30,962 nucleotides of DNA from assembly GCA_934162615.1 (NCBI GenBank), contig CAKPJK010000015.1:1-30962 (forward strand). Reading direction: 5' to 3'. Each line of letters opens with the position of its first letter. Position 1 is the first letter of the stretch. The notes under the pieces were generated by a model. The model was not told where the DNA came from. It was given only the letters and a program-made list of their open reading frames with translations, and did no database searches. This DNA is from an uncultured Clostridia bacterium. GTDB lineage: Bacteria > Bacillota > Clostridia > TANB77 > CAG-508. This document shows, in pieces, positions 14,009 through 23,407 of this stretch. The position numbers and the translations under genes are program-made.

Positions 14009-15091
14009 ATGAGTAAAGAGTATGTAATTCCAGTATTTGTACCACACTTAGGATGCCCAAATGACTGTATATTTTGTAACCAAAAATCAATAAGTGGACA
14101 AAAAAAGAAACTAACAAAAGAAGATGCAAAAAAAACAATAGAATATTTTTTAGAAAACATAAAAGATAAAGAAGCCAAAAAAGAAATTGCATTTTTTGGA
14201 GGAAGTTTTACAGGAATAGATGAAAAACAACAAGAAGAATTATTACAAATTGCATATGAATACATAAAAAACGGACAAGTAGAAAGTATACGAATATCAA
14301 CAAGACCAGACTACATCAACAAAGAAATTCTAAAAAGACTAAAAAAATATAAAGTAAAAACAATAGAACTTGGTGTGCAATCTGCAAACGATTATATTTT
14401 AGGCAGAGCAAACAGAGGGCATACTTTTAAAGACGTAGAAAAAGCATCAAAATTGATAAGATGGTATGGTTTCAATTTAGGCCATCAAATGATGGTAGGA
14501 TTGCCAGAAAGTAGTAGAATTGATGAAATAAATACTGCAAAGGCATTAATAAAATTAAAGCCAAAAATGATAAGAATATACCCAGTGCTTGTAATAAAAG
14601 GAACAAAACTTGAAAAAGAATATAATAATGGAACATATGAACCATTATCAGTAGTACAAGCAGTTGAAACATGTAAACAATTAGTTAGAATGTTTAATGA
14701 CAAAAAAATTGACGTTATAAGAGTTGGACTACAAAATACAGAAGAAATTTGTGAACCAGGAAGCAATCAAAGTGAAGTTGTTGCAGGTCCATTTCATCCA
14801 GCTTTTAGACAATTAGTTGAATCTGGTTTATGGTATGATGCAATTGTTGAAAAAATAAAAAAATTAAATGTAAAAGTAAAAGAAGTTAAAGTTACCGTTA
14901 ATCCAATAGATGTAAACAATGTAATAGGACACAAAAAAGAAAATGTCAATAAATTACAAGAATTATACGAAGTAGATTTAATTGTAAAACAAGATGAAAA
15001 AATAAAACCAGGAAAATTAAAATTAGAAATAACAAAAACATATAATGATTTTTTGGATGGAAACGAAAAGAGCAAAAAGTTAAAAATATAA
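14009..15091 (+). CDS. Radical SAM protein (Elp3/YhcC-like)
   Basis: A 360-residue radical SAM enzyme. The cluster motif is in HLGCPNDCIFCNQKS (CxxxCxxC, residues 12-19), which binds a [4Fe-4S] cluster and S-adenosylmethionine. Later elements FFGGSFTGI, VESIRISTRPDYIN, VKTIELGVQSAND and GHQMMVGLPES fit the Elp3/YhcC-type half-barrel. There is no acetyltransferase domain of true Elp3. The C-terminal third, with EVKVTVNPIDVNNVIGHKKE, has no assigned role. The substrate is unknown. It follows rnc by 71 bases, an association seen in other Clostridia. Confidence 0.88.
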   Translation: MSKEYVIPVFVPHLGCPNDCIFCNQKSISGQKKKLTKEDAKKTIEYFLENIKDKEAKKEIAFFGGSFTGIDEKQQEELLQIAYEYIKNGQVESIRISTRPDYINKEILKRLKKYKVKTIELGVQSANDYILGRANRGHTFKDVEKASKLIRWYGFNLGHQMMVGLPESSRIDEINTAKALIKLKPKMIRIYPVLVIKGTKLEKEYNNGTYEPLSVVQAVETCKQLVRMFNDKKIDVIRVGLQNTEEICEPGSNQSEVVAGPFHPAFRQLVESGLWYDAIVEKIKKLNVKVKEVKVTVNPIDVNNVIGHKKENVNKLQELYEVDLIVKQDEKIKPGKLKLEITKTYNDFLDGNEKSKKLKI

Positions 15092-15135
15092 ATTAAAAGA
15101 ATATGTAAAAAAGAAGAATTTTCAAAATTGTATAA

Positions 15136-15181
15136 AATCACCTAAAATTACCATAATAGTAATAAAGGTGATTATTTTTTT
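15136..15181 (+). terminator. Terminator after the radical SAM gene
   Basis: AATCACCT (15136-15143) pairs perfectly with AGGTGATT (15166-15173), followed by ATTTTTTTC. It is a good intrinsic terminator. Confidence 0.75.
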
Positions 15182-15224
15182 CAGATTTATTCCAAATAAT
15201 ATCACCACTGGAAAGGAAATATAA

Positions 15225-16079
15225 ATGGAAATAAGCAAAAAAAAAATAAAAATTTTTTTTACAGAAATAATAGAAACAATAGTTGGAGCAATAATCATGG
15301 CAATTGCAACATCATTAATTTTATTACCAAATCAATTATCATCAGGAGGTTTTGCAGGTATTGCAACAATTTTTTATTACTTTTTAAATATTCCAATGGG
15401 AACAACAATATTATCAATAAATATACCACTCTTTATATTTGCGGCATATAAATTAGGAAAAGGCTTTGTAATAAGGTCATTTATAGGAACAGTAACATTT
15501 TCCTTTGCAATTGATATTTTAGATAAATTACAACCATTAACACAAGATAGATTTTTAGCATGTATCTACGGAGGGATTATAATAGGACTAGGAACAGCAA
15601 TAATTTTAAAAGCAAATTCATCAACAGGTGGTTCAGATTTGATAAGTATGTTAGTAAAAAAATATAATCCTAATATAAGAACTGGAAATGTTATAATCAT
15701 AGTAGATGTCATTATTGTTGGACTAAACGTATTATTATTTAAAGAAATAGAAATAGGACTATATTCAGCAATTGCGATATATTTAATGGGAAAAATAATA
15801 GATATTATTTTTGAGGGTATTTATTTTACAAAATTACTTATAATAATTTCCAAAAGAAATGAAGAAATAGCAGAGGTTATTGGAGAAAAAATAGGAAGGG
15901 GAACAACAGGCATTTATGGAAAAGGAATGTATAAAGATGAACAAAAATTAGTGCTATTATGTGCAGCCTCAAGGGGAGATGTTGTAAGAGTAAAACAAAC
16001 TGCAAAAAAAATAGACCCAGAAAGTTTTATTATTATTGCAAATGCAAGAGAAGTAGTCGGATTAGGATTTAAAAAATAA
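15225..16079 (+). CDS. YitT family membrane protein
   Basis: A 284-residue integral membrane protein of the YitT (DUF161 plus DUF2179) family, whose biochemical role is unclear. About five to six hydrophobic helices fill the first 200 residues, with family motifs LILLPNQLSSGGFAGIA, GTTILSINIPLF, LKANSSTGGSDLISMLVKKY and LMGKIIDIIFEG. The C-terminal DUF2179 domain follows, with GRGTTGIYGKGMYKDEQKLV and a terminal VVGLGFK. Full length. AAAGGAAA precedes ATG 15225. It is followed by a long inverted repeat shared with the convergent GGDEF gene. Confidence 0.93.
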   Translation: MEISKKKIKIFFTEIIETIVGAIIMAIATSLILLPNQLSSGGFAGIATIFYYFLNIPMGTTILSINIPLFIFAAYKLGKGFVIRSFIGTVTFSFAIDILDKLQPLTQDRFLACIYGGIIIGLGTAIILKANSSTGGSDLISMLVKKYNPNIRTGNVIIIVDVIIVGLNVLLFKEIEIGLYSAIAIYLMGKIIDIIFEGIYFTKLLIIISKRNEEIAEVIGEKIGRGTTGIYGKGMYKDEQKLVLLCAASRGDVVRVKQTAKKIDPESFIIIANAREVVGLGFKK

Positions 16080-16145
16080 ATTTATTATTGCAGTTCATAA
16101 ACAACAAATTAAATTGTGGCTGTAAACTGTAATAATAAATTTATT
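16075..16145. terminator. Long bidirectional hairpin between the YitT and GGDEF genes
   Basis: The left arm (16075-16095, ending in TTGCAGTT) and right arm (16125-16145, beginning with AACTGT) are inverted copies over 21 bases with one mismatch. They enclose a 29-nt loop. Both convergent genes end at or just beyond it, so it likely terminates both. Confidence 0.7.
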
Positions 16146-16168
16146 TAGATTAGTAATGAACCATAATT

Positions 16169-17707
16169 TTATTTAACATATTCATTATCATCAATGTTTA
16201 TTTTTCCCTTTTTTTCATTATCAATATTTAACTGATTAAAATTATCAATTAAAGAATTAACAATTTTTTTAGAAAAGTCCAACTTTGATTTCTCATTGTA
16301 AATGCCCAAATGTTTTGATTGCGTTTTGAAATATTTTACCGCTGAAGCCAAAGAAACGTCTAATAATTTTAGAGCATTAGGTGAAAGAAAATAATCTGTA
16401 GAATTTTTTATTTTTGATTTTTCCATTTCACAAATACAATTTAAATCAGAGTATATATGGTCATAATCTAAAGGATTTTGACAATTCTTAACTGTACCAA
16501 ACAATCGAATATTATCTGGATTCAAATTCATTTTATTAAAAATTTGATTTATTTTATCTGCATTCAAGATATCTTTATAATCATTTTTCACAATTATTTC
16601 AAAAGTTCCACCACCTGAATGAATAGGAAAAGTTCTAATATTACATCCTTCAGGGATAATCTCATTTAAATTCTTAATTAAATTCTCAAAAGTAGATTTT
16701 ATCTTTAAGTCTGTACTAGAATGAGAAGATACAGAATTTAGAATTTTTATACCCAAAGACTCTGCTAAGATAACTTTAAAAGGATCACCTTCTTCTTCAA
16801 GACGAGGAAGAATATAATGGTCTCTATATACATTATTATGAGCGCCAGTTACAGAGTCTGTAGACAATATATCTTTAATATTTTTTAAATCCTTGATAGA
16901 TAAAGAATCTAATTCTTCAAAATTTATATTAGGTTTTGATACTAAATCATATATTTTTGATGAAATATCAGAATCAATTTTATTTTCATGTATAAAATTA
17001 TCACAATCATTTTCTATAACAATATTGTCTGAATTTAATAAATTAGAAACAGAATTTATTACAGGATAAGATAAAGTCTTTAAATCATCATTATTGAATA
17101 TACGATTTTGAGAAAAACGAAAGTTTTTTATATATGTATTAATGGTCGAATCAATAAATTTGTCCAATTTTTGATAAAAATCATTGACATTTTTGACGTT
17201 TTCATTAATATTTAAAAGACCATGTTTTTTCAAATTAACTTTATTTTCAACATATGTATACATATCATGTATATTATTAAAATTAGAAGAATCACAGGCA
17301 CCAAATGTAATATCTAAACCTTTAACTTTTTCATTTTTTGCAAGCGCCTCATGTATTTTTTTTGTAATTTTTCTTGTATCTTCAGTGGACATATTTGGAA
17401 CGATAAAGCAAAATTCATCTCCTCCAAGTTTTGCAGATGTTATATTTTTAGGTAAATAATCCAAAATCGTTTTTAATAATTCCTCTATAGCCAAGTCGGC
17501 ATTTTTATAACCAATTTCATTATTCAAATTTCTTAAACCATCAATATCACCATATAATAAAGTGTAATTATCAAGATTTTTACATGAACCAATAAATATA
17601 TCATATAAAAATGTGTTTGACAAAATTCCTAAATCCGGATAATCAGGCATAGAAAAACTTTTTATGTAATTAAGTAAATTTAGCTTTGTTGCTAATTTAG
17701 CGTTCAT
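16169..17707 (-). CDS. Tandem GGDEF-domain protein, second domain degenerate
   Basis: A 512-residue soluble protein. The first domain (about residues 35-160) has YGDIDGLRNLNNEIGY and an intact GGDEF motif (residues 95-99), which suggests diguanylate cyclase activity making cyclic di-GMP. The second half holds another GGDEF-like domain starting at DSVTGAHNN and carrying SGGGTFEIIV (GGGTF at 365-369) in place of GGDEF, so it is likely inactive and perhaps regulatory. No membrane or sensor domain is seen. I chose ATG 17707 because GGGAG lies 8 bases upstream. It is divergent from the DNA glycosylase gene and convergent with the YitT gene. Confidence 0.85.
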   Translation of the reverse strand: MNAKLATKLNLLNYIKSFSMPDYPDLGILSNTFLYDIFIGSCKNLDNYTLLYGDIDGLRNLNNEIGYKNADLAIEELLKTILDYLPKNITSAKLGGDEFCFIVPNMSTEDTRKITKKIHEALAKNEKVKGLDITFGACDSSNFNNIHDMYTYVENKVNLKKHGLLNINENVKNVNDFYQKLDKFIDSTINTYIKNFRFSQNRIFNNDDLKTLSYPVINSVSNLLNSDNIVIENDCDNFIHENKIDSDISSKIYDLVSKPNINFEELDSLSIKDLKNIKDILSTDSVTGAHNNVYRDHYILPRLEEEGDPFKVILAESLGIKILNSVSSHSSTDLKIKSTFENLIKNLNEIIPEGCNIRTFPIHSGGGTFEIIVKNDYKDILNADKINQIFNKMNLNPDNIRLFGTVKNCQNPLDYDHIYSDLNCICEMEKSKIKNSTDYFLSPNALKLLDVSLASAVKYFKTQSKHLGIYNEKSKLDFSKKIVNSLIDNFNQLNIDNEKKGKINIDDNEYVK

Positions 17708-17883
17708 TTTATTAACTCCCAACATATTCTAATATATTTAAATATATCACGAAATAGAACTAATATCAAGAAAAATTATTGAATAACAGAAAAAAAAATG
17801 ATAAAATTATATAGATAATAAACGCATTTATAAAATTAGAATATTAACAATTAAAAATTCGTAAAAAACTTTGGAGGTGAAGT

Positions 17884-18822
17884 TTGAGTAAATTCACTCA
17901 AAACACTATGAAAGAACAAAAATATATATTAGAAAATCAAAATTCATTTGAATTAAAAGACATATTCGAATGTGGACAATGCTTTAGATGGAATAAGCAA
18001 GAAGACGGAAGTTACATAGGAGTTATAAAAAACGGCGTAATACAAGTAAAAAAAGAAAAAAAGATTTGCAAAGAAATGAATGGAGCAAAAGAAATAAATA
18101 AAACAAAAGAAATAATTACATTTACAGGAAAGTGTGACGGAAATTTTAAAGAAATTGTAGAAGAATATTTTGATTTAAATAGAGATTATGAAAAAATAAA
18201 AAAACAATTGGAAAATATAGACGAATACTTAAAAATAAGTATAGAATATGGAAAAGGAATAAGAATATTAAACCAAGATTTATGGGAAACAATAATATCA
18301 TTTATAATATCAGCAAATAACAACATTCCAAGAATCAAAGGAATAATAGAAAGAATATCACAAAAATATGGAAATGAAATTGAATGGAATAGAAAAAAAT
18401 ACTATACATTTCCAACACCAGAGCAACTAAAAGATGTGACTGTTCAGGAATTTAGAAATCTTGGACTAGGGTTTAGAGATATACGATTATATGAAACAAC
18501 ACAAATGATATTAAACAAAGAAGTTGATTTAGAAAAATTAAGAAAAAATCAAAACACTCAAGAGGTAAGAAATGAACTATTAAAACTTTCTGGAGTTGGA
18601 CCAAAAGTTGCAGACTGCATATTATTATTTTCGGACTTAAAAAGATTTGATGTATTCCCAATTGATGTGTGGGTTAGAAGAGTTATGAATGATTTATACA
18701 TTAAGGAAAGCGATGAAAGCAAAGTTAGTAAGACAAAAATAGAAAAATTGGCAGAAGAAAAATTCGGGGACTTGAAAGGTCTTGCACAACAATATTTATT
18801 TTATTGGAGAAGAGAAAATTAA
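17884..18822 (+). CDS. OGG1-type 8-oxoguanine DNA glycosylase/lyase
   Basis: A 312-residue base-excision repair enzyme of the helix-hairpin-helix family. The N-terminal domain begins with FELKDIFECGQCFRW, typical of OGG1. The helix-hairpin-helix is LLKLSGVGPKVADCILLF with the catalytic Lys at residue 241, and the catalytic Asp lies in FPIDVWVRRV (D261). It would remove oxidised guanine and cut the strand. An internal insert (KKEKKICKEMNGAKEINKTK) lies at residues 56-75. It starts with TTG 17884, supported by GGAGGTGA. A small hairpin (TTTGAGT with ACTCAAA) covers the start codon. Followed by a 29-bp inverted repeat and addB. Confidence 0.9.
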   Translation: MSKFTQNTMKEQKYILENQNSFELKDIFECGQCFRWNKQEDGSYIGVIKNGVIQVKKEKKICKEMNGAKEINKTKEIITFTGKCDGNFKEIVEEYFDLNRDYEKIKKQLENIDEYLKISIEYGKGIRILNQDLWETIISFIISANNNIPRIKGIIERISQKYGNEIEWNRKKYYTFPTPEQLKDVTVQEFRNLGLGFRDIRLYETTQMILNKEVDLEKLRKNQNTQEVRNELLKLSGVGPKVADCILLFSDLKRFDVFPIDVWVRRVMNDLYIKESDESKVSKTKIEKLAEEKFGDLKGLAQQYLFYWRREN

Positions 18823-18830
18823 CGAAAAAA

Positions 18831-18907
18831 CGGGATTGGGGGACAGGTCTTCAATCCCGAAAAAATAAAAACGGGATTGAAGACCTGTCCCCCAATCCCG
18901 ATTTTTT
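18831..18907 (+). repeat. Perfect 29-bp inverted repeat, GGGGGACAGGTC type
   Basis: The arm at 18831-18859 is an exact reverse complement of the arm at 18872-18900, around a 12-nt A-rich loop. Each arm is itself flanked by CGGGATTG and CAATCCCG, so it can also fold alone. The right arm is followed by ATTTTTT, so it acts as a terminator between the glycosylase and addB. The high GC and exact symmetry stand out against the AT-rich surroundings and suggest a dispersed palindromic repeat. Confidence 0.85.
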
Positions 18908-18922
18908 AGAAATGGAGATAAA

Positions 18923-21900
18923 ATGAGTTTACGAATAATTTATGGAAAATCAGGTAGCGGTAAAAGTGAATACTGCTTTAAAGAAATAGCAAAACTTGTA
19001 AAAACAGAAAAGAAAATATATATAATAACACCAGAGCAATTCTCATTTACAGCCGAAAAAAAGTTGATGGATGCAATTGACACAAAAGCCGTAATAAATG
19101 CAGAAGTGCTAACAATTTCAAGAATGGCACACAGGGTATTGCAAGAATTAGGTGGAAACACAAAAACACAATTAACAAAATGTGGTAAGTCAATGCTTAT
19201 TTATTCAATATTAAATGAAAATAAAAACAACCTAAAATTCTTGAGTAAATCTGACGAAAATATTGATTTATCAATGACTGCAATTACTGAGTTTAAAAAG
19301 CATGGTGTTTTACCAGAAGATTTAAAACAAGAAATTGATAAAACTGATGACCAATATTTAAAAACAAAATTGAATGATATGTTTTTAATTTACAGCAATT
19401 TTGAGCAAAAATTGCAAGGTGAATATATTGAAGACACAGACTTATTAACAATATTAAGCAATATTATTGAAGATACTGACATTGTTAAAGATAGCCTTAT
19501 TTATATAGATGAATTTTCTGGTTTTACATACCAAGAATATGAAGTGCTAAAAAAATTCATTAAACTTGCAAAACAGGTTACAATAACAGTATGCACAGAT
19601 AGTTTAGAACCAAGCCTAAAGCCAGATACAGATATATTTTATCCAAATAAAGTTACAGTTTCTAAAATAATGAATATGGTAAAAGATGAAAAATTAAAGT
19701 TAGAAGAACCTATACATCTTGCTAATTCACTACGTTTTAAAACTGAAGAATTACAATATTTAGAGAAAAATATTTTTAATAATAGAGCAAAAAAATATGA
19801 TAAAAAAGTAGAAAATATCAAATTATTTTTGGCTAAAAATCAATACTCAGAAATTGAAAATGTTGCAAAACAAATTACCAAACTTGTAAGAGATAAAAAA
19901 TTAAGATATAAAGATATTTCAGTGATTACAAGAAATATTGATACATATTCAAGTTTGATAAGAAGTATTTTTGCACAATATGATATTCCTGTTTTTATAG
20001 ACGAAAAAAGAGATTTGAACCAAAACATAATAGTTCAATATTTGCTTTCAATATTTGAAATTTTCAGTAACAACTTTTCAAAAGAAGCGGTTTTCAATTA
20101 CTTGAAAATAGGATTTTCTGACATAGAAAATGATGATATTTTTAAGTTGGAAAATTACTGTACAAAATGGGGAATAAAGCACAATAAGTGGAAAAATGAT
20201 TTCACATATGGCATCAATGATGATAACAAAGAAGAAATTGAATATCTAAATATATTAAGAAAACAAATAATAGAGCCATTATTAAAATTAAAAAGCAATT
20301 TTGGAACTGTTAAAGAAACAACAAAAGCAGTATATGAATTTATGCAAGAGCAACAAATAGAAGAAAAAATAAACGCAAAAATAAATGAATTGCAAGAGTT
20401 AGGACAAATTGATTTAGCAAATGAATATATTGCAAGTTATAAAATAATTTTGGACATATTTGATGAAATGGTTTTAATATTTGGAGATGAAAAATTAAGC
20501 ATTGCAAAATATATGCAAATATTAAAAACAGGACTAAAAAATAGTGAATTAGGCAAAATACCAGGAACACAAGACCAAGTAATTGTAGGTGATGTAGAAA
20601 GGTCAAGAAGTCATAAAGTAGACACTATTTTCATAATAGGACTAAATGATGGAAGTTTTCCAAGCATTAATAAAGCAGAAGGTTTTTTCGGCGATAAAGA
20701 CAGAAAAATTTTAAAACAAGATGGAATTGAACTTGCAAATGGAACAATAGAAAATCTATACGAAGAAAACTTTAATATTTATAAAGCCTTTACAACAGCA
20801 GAAAAACAACTGCATTTATCATATGCATCATCAGAGACTGAAGGAAAATCACTAAGGCCATCAATGATGGTAAATAAAATTAAAAAATTATTTCCAGAAT
20901 TAAAAGAAGAAAGTGATGTAATCAACAAAAATTATGAAATAACAAATAAAAATATGACATATCAAGAACTTTTAGAAAATATATCAGCACTAAAAAATGG
21001 AAATAAAATAGACGATATTTGGTATACAATTTATGAATATTATAAAAATCAAAATGAGTGGTATTCAAAGGTACAGCAAGATTTGCAAGGAATTGATTAC
21101 ACAAATATTCCAGAGAATATCAACAAAGAAACAATAGAAAAATTATATGGAAACACATTAAATGCAAGTGTATCAAAATTAGAGAAATTTGCACAATGTC
21201 CATTTTCATATTATTTGCAATATGGCTTAAGACTAAAAGAAAAAGAAGAATTAAAAGTGCAAAATTTTGACACTGGTTCATTCATGCACGAAACAATAGA
21301 CGAATTTTTCAAAAAAGTAAAAAATGAAAATATCAGTCTTCCAGAATTAGTAACAGATGAAGAAAATGTACAAAGTCTAGTAGATGATGTTGTAGAAGAA
21401 AAACTAGATATGGGAAAAAAATATACATTTGTTGCAACACCAAAATATAAAGTTTTAGTAAAAAGGTTAAAAAGAATAGTCGCAAAAGCACTAAAATACA
21501 TAATTGAAGGACTTGTATATAGTGAGTTTGATATAGAAGGAACAGAAATTGAATTTGGTAAAAAAGGAAAATATAAACCAATTTTAATACAATTAGATGA
21601 TGGAAAAAAGGTTGAAATTATAGGAAAAATAGACAGAATAGACACAGCAAATTCAGAAGATGGAAAATACCTAAGAATTATAGATTACAAATCATCAGCA
21701 AAAAATATAGACTTAAATGAAGTATATGCAGGATTACAAATTCAGTTATTAACATATATGGATGCAGTGTGCAAAGAAGAGGATTTATTGCCTACAGGAG
21801 TGCTATATTTTAGCTTATTAGAGCAAATAATAAAAGCAGACAAAAGAATAACAGAGGAGCAAATTGAAGAAGAACTTAGAAAAAACTTTAAAATGAAAGG

Positions 21901-22273
21901 CTTGATACTAGCAGACATAAAGGTAATAAAAATGCATGACAAAAATTTAGAATCGGGAACATCAAAATTAATACCAGCAACAATAACAAAAGCAGGGGAT
22001 ATATCAGAGGCAAAAACAAGTGGTGTTAATAAAGAAGAGTTTGAGATTTTGCAAAATTATATTTATAGAACTATTAAGCAAATTGCAAAAGAAATTTTGA
22101 CTGGAAATATTAGTATAAAACCATATAATAAAAAAGGCCAAAAGCCTTGTGATTATTGCTCGTATAAGGCTATTTGTGGTTTTGATACTAGACTTTGTGG
22201 AAATAATTATAATTATATAGACAAAAAGTCAAAAGATGATATAATTAGAAAAATGAAGGAAAAATCAAAATAA
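18923..22273 (+). CDS. addB: ATP-dependent helicase/deoxyribonuclease subunit B
   Basis: A 1116-residue AddB, which with AddA resects double-strand breaks for recombination and recognises Chi. It has a Walker A GKSGSGKS (8-15) at the N-terminus. The C-terminal RecB-type nuclease domain has DTGSFMHETIDEFF, KIDRIDT and IIDYKSS (D921, K923), then QIQLLTYMDA. The iron-sulfur cysteines C759, C1076, C1079 and C1085 keep the CxxC-x5-C spacing of Bacillus AddB. Full length. GGAG precedes ATG 18923. addA, the usual neighbour, is absent from the window. Confidence 0.96.
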   Translation: MSLRIIYGKSGSGKSEYCFKEIAKLVKTEKKIYIITPEQFSFTAEKKLMDAIDTKAVINAEVLTISRMAHRVLQELGGNTKTQLTKCGKSMLIYSILNENKNNLKFLSKSDENIDLSMTAITEFKKHGVLPEDLKQEIDKTDDQYLKTKLNDMFLIYSNFEQKLQGEYIEDTDLLTILSNIIEDTDIVKDSLIYIDEFSGFTYQEYEVLKKFIKLAKQVTITVCTDSLEPSLKPDTDIFYPNKVTVSKIMNMVKDEKLKLEEPIHLANSLRFKTEELQYLEKNIFNNRAKKYDKKVENIKLFLAKNQYSEIENVAKQITKLVRDKKLRYKDISVITRNIDTYSSLIRSIFAQYDIPVFIDEKRDLNQNIIVQYLLSIFEIFSNNFSKEAVFNYLKIGFSDIENDDIFKLENYCTKWGIKHNKWKNDFTYGINDDNKEEIEYLNILRKQIIEPLLKLKSNFGTVKETTKAVYEFMQEQQIEEKINAKINELQELGQIDLANEYIASYKIILDIFDEMVLIFGDEKLSIAKYMQILKTGLKNSELGKIPGTQDQVIVGDVERSRSHKVDTIFIIGLNDGSFPSINKAEGFFGDKDRKILKQDGIELANGTIENLYEENFNIYKAFTTAEKQLHLSYASSETEGKSLRPSMMVNKIKKLFPELKEESDVINKNYEITNKNMTYQELLENISALKNGNKIDDIWYTIYEYYKNQNEWYSKVQQDLQGIDYTNIPENINKETIEKLYGNTLNASVSKLEKFAQCPFSYYLQYGLRLKEKEELKVQNFDTGSFMHETIDEFFKKVKNENISLPELVTDEENVQSLVDDVVEEKLDMGKKYTFVATPKYKVLVKRLKRIVAKALKYIIEGLVYSEFDIEGTEIEFGKKGKYKPILIQLDDGKKVEIIGKIDRIDTANSEDGKYLRIIDYKSSAKNIDLNEVYAGLQIQLLTYMDAVCKEEDLLPTGVLYFSLLEQIIKADKRITEEQIEEELRKNFKMKGLILADIKVIKMHDKNLESGTSKLIPATITKAGDISEAKTSGVNKEEFEILQNYIYRTIKQIAKEILTGNISIKPYNKKGQKPCDYCSYKAICGFDTRLCGNNYNYIDKKSKDDIIRKMKEKSK

Positions 22274-22304
22274 TTGCAATTATAAAATTAAAAATATTAA
22301 GACA

Positions 22305-22444
22305 TTTTATAATATATTGTTTTTTTATACCTTGGTGTCGCAATCTCCATATCTAAAATACTAGTATGAAGATTGCTCCAGTTCGCACTCACATTCGTTC
22401 GTTTGGTCGCTTACGCGGTATTTCAAAAACAATATATTATAAAA
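22305..22444. repeat. Inverted-repeat element with 20-bp perfect ends
   Basis: TTTTATAATATATTGTTTTT (22305-22324) is exactly reverse-complementary to 22425-22444. Further inward ATACC (22327-22331) pairs with GGTAT (22417-22421). The roughly 90-base core has about 45% G+C by hand count, against the AT-rich flanks. It contains another stem, GCAATCT (22340-22346) with AGATTGC (22370-22376). No coding sequence is present. It could be a miniature mobile element or a large structured terminator after addB. Confidence 0.7.
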
Positions 22445-22482
22445 GTTATAAAAATTTTTAGTATGTAAAAGGAGAAAATATT

Positions 22483-23337
22483 TTGAAGGATTTGAGTAAT
22501 GAGAACATTGTGCATATCAACAAAAATGGTGTACAATATTTACAATTTAGAAAATTATTAGAATATAGTAATATAATAACACATGCATATTCAATAGGAA
22601 CAGATGTTAATTTTAGAACAGCAAGAGCAAACAAACAACAATTACCAGAACAAGAATTTAAAAAGGCAATGAATGATTATGAAAATTTGTGTAATGCAAT
22701 AAAAGTTGATTACAAAAATGTAGTAAAAACAAATCAAGAACATACAGATAATATTGCAATTGCAAATAAGAAAATAAATAAAAATTTACCAGATGTAAAT
22801 TTAGAAGAATATAGTAAAACAGATGGAATCATAACACAAAAAGAAAATCTAGTGTTATCAACTACAAATGCAGACTGTATATTGCTTTTATTCTTTGACC
22901 CAGTAACAAAAACAATCGCAAATACACATTCTGGATGGAAAGGAACACTGCAAAGAATTTCTGTAAAAACAGTTGAAAAAATGGTAAATGAATTAGGTTG
23001 TAAACCACAAGACATTATCTGTTGTATTTGCCCAAGCATTAGAAAATGTCACTTTGAAGTTGACAAAGATGTTAAAGATTTGTTTGAAGAAGAGTTTAAA
23101 GATTTGAATATAAGTAAAAATACTGATATAATGGAAAAACAAAAAGATAAAGAAAAGTGGAATATTGATACTGTTTTAATTAACAAGATTATATTGGAAA
23201 AAGCGGGTTTAAAAACAGAGAATATTATTGATAGTGGATTGTGCAGTGTGTGTAATAAAGATTTGATTCATTCTTTTAGAGTAGAAAAACAAGGGTATGG
23301 ATTAAATACAGCATTAATATCATTACTAAAAAAATGA
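22483..23337 (+). CDS. pgeF: YfiH/PgeF-like multicopper-oxidase-fold protein
   Basis: A 284-residue member of the YfiH (laccase-domain, Pgef/LACC1-like) family. Members have been described as purine nucleoside phosphorylase-like enzymes and, in E. coli, as a peptidoglycan editing factor. The family residues are present: TNADCILLLFFD, IANTHSGWKGTLQRI with the conserved His, and CICPSIRKCHFEVD. It ends with SGLCSVCNKDLIHSFR. It starts with TTG 22483, supported by AAAGGAG. A charged insert (residues 205-225) is unlike the core. Which function it serves here cannot be told. Confidence 0.85.
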   Translation: MKDLSNENIVHINKNGVQYLQFRKLLEYSNIITHAYSIGTDVNFRTARANKQQLPEQEFKKAMNDYENLCNAIKVDYKNVVKTNQEHTDNIAIANKKINKNLPDVNLEEYSKTDGIITQKENLVLSTTNADCILLLFFDPVTKTIANTHSGWKGTLQRISVKTVEKMVNELGCKPQDIICCICPSIRKCHFEVDKDVKDLFEEEFKDLNISKNTDIMEKQKDKEKWNIDTVLINKIILEKAGLKTENIIDSGLCSVCNKDLIHSFRVEKQGYGLNTALISLLKK

Positions 23338-23407
23338 CCATAATGGGGAATAAATAATTGTTGACACTTAAATTTATATAAAAATACAAAACTTAAGAGA
23401 GGTAAAT

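Noticed and set aside
23361..23395. TTGACA before the MFS gene as a promoter
   Set aside because: The box is good but no convincing -10 lies 16-18 bases downstream, so it was not annotated.
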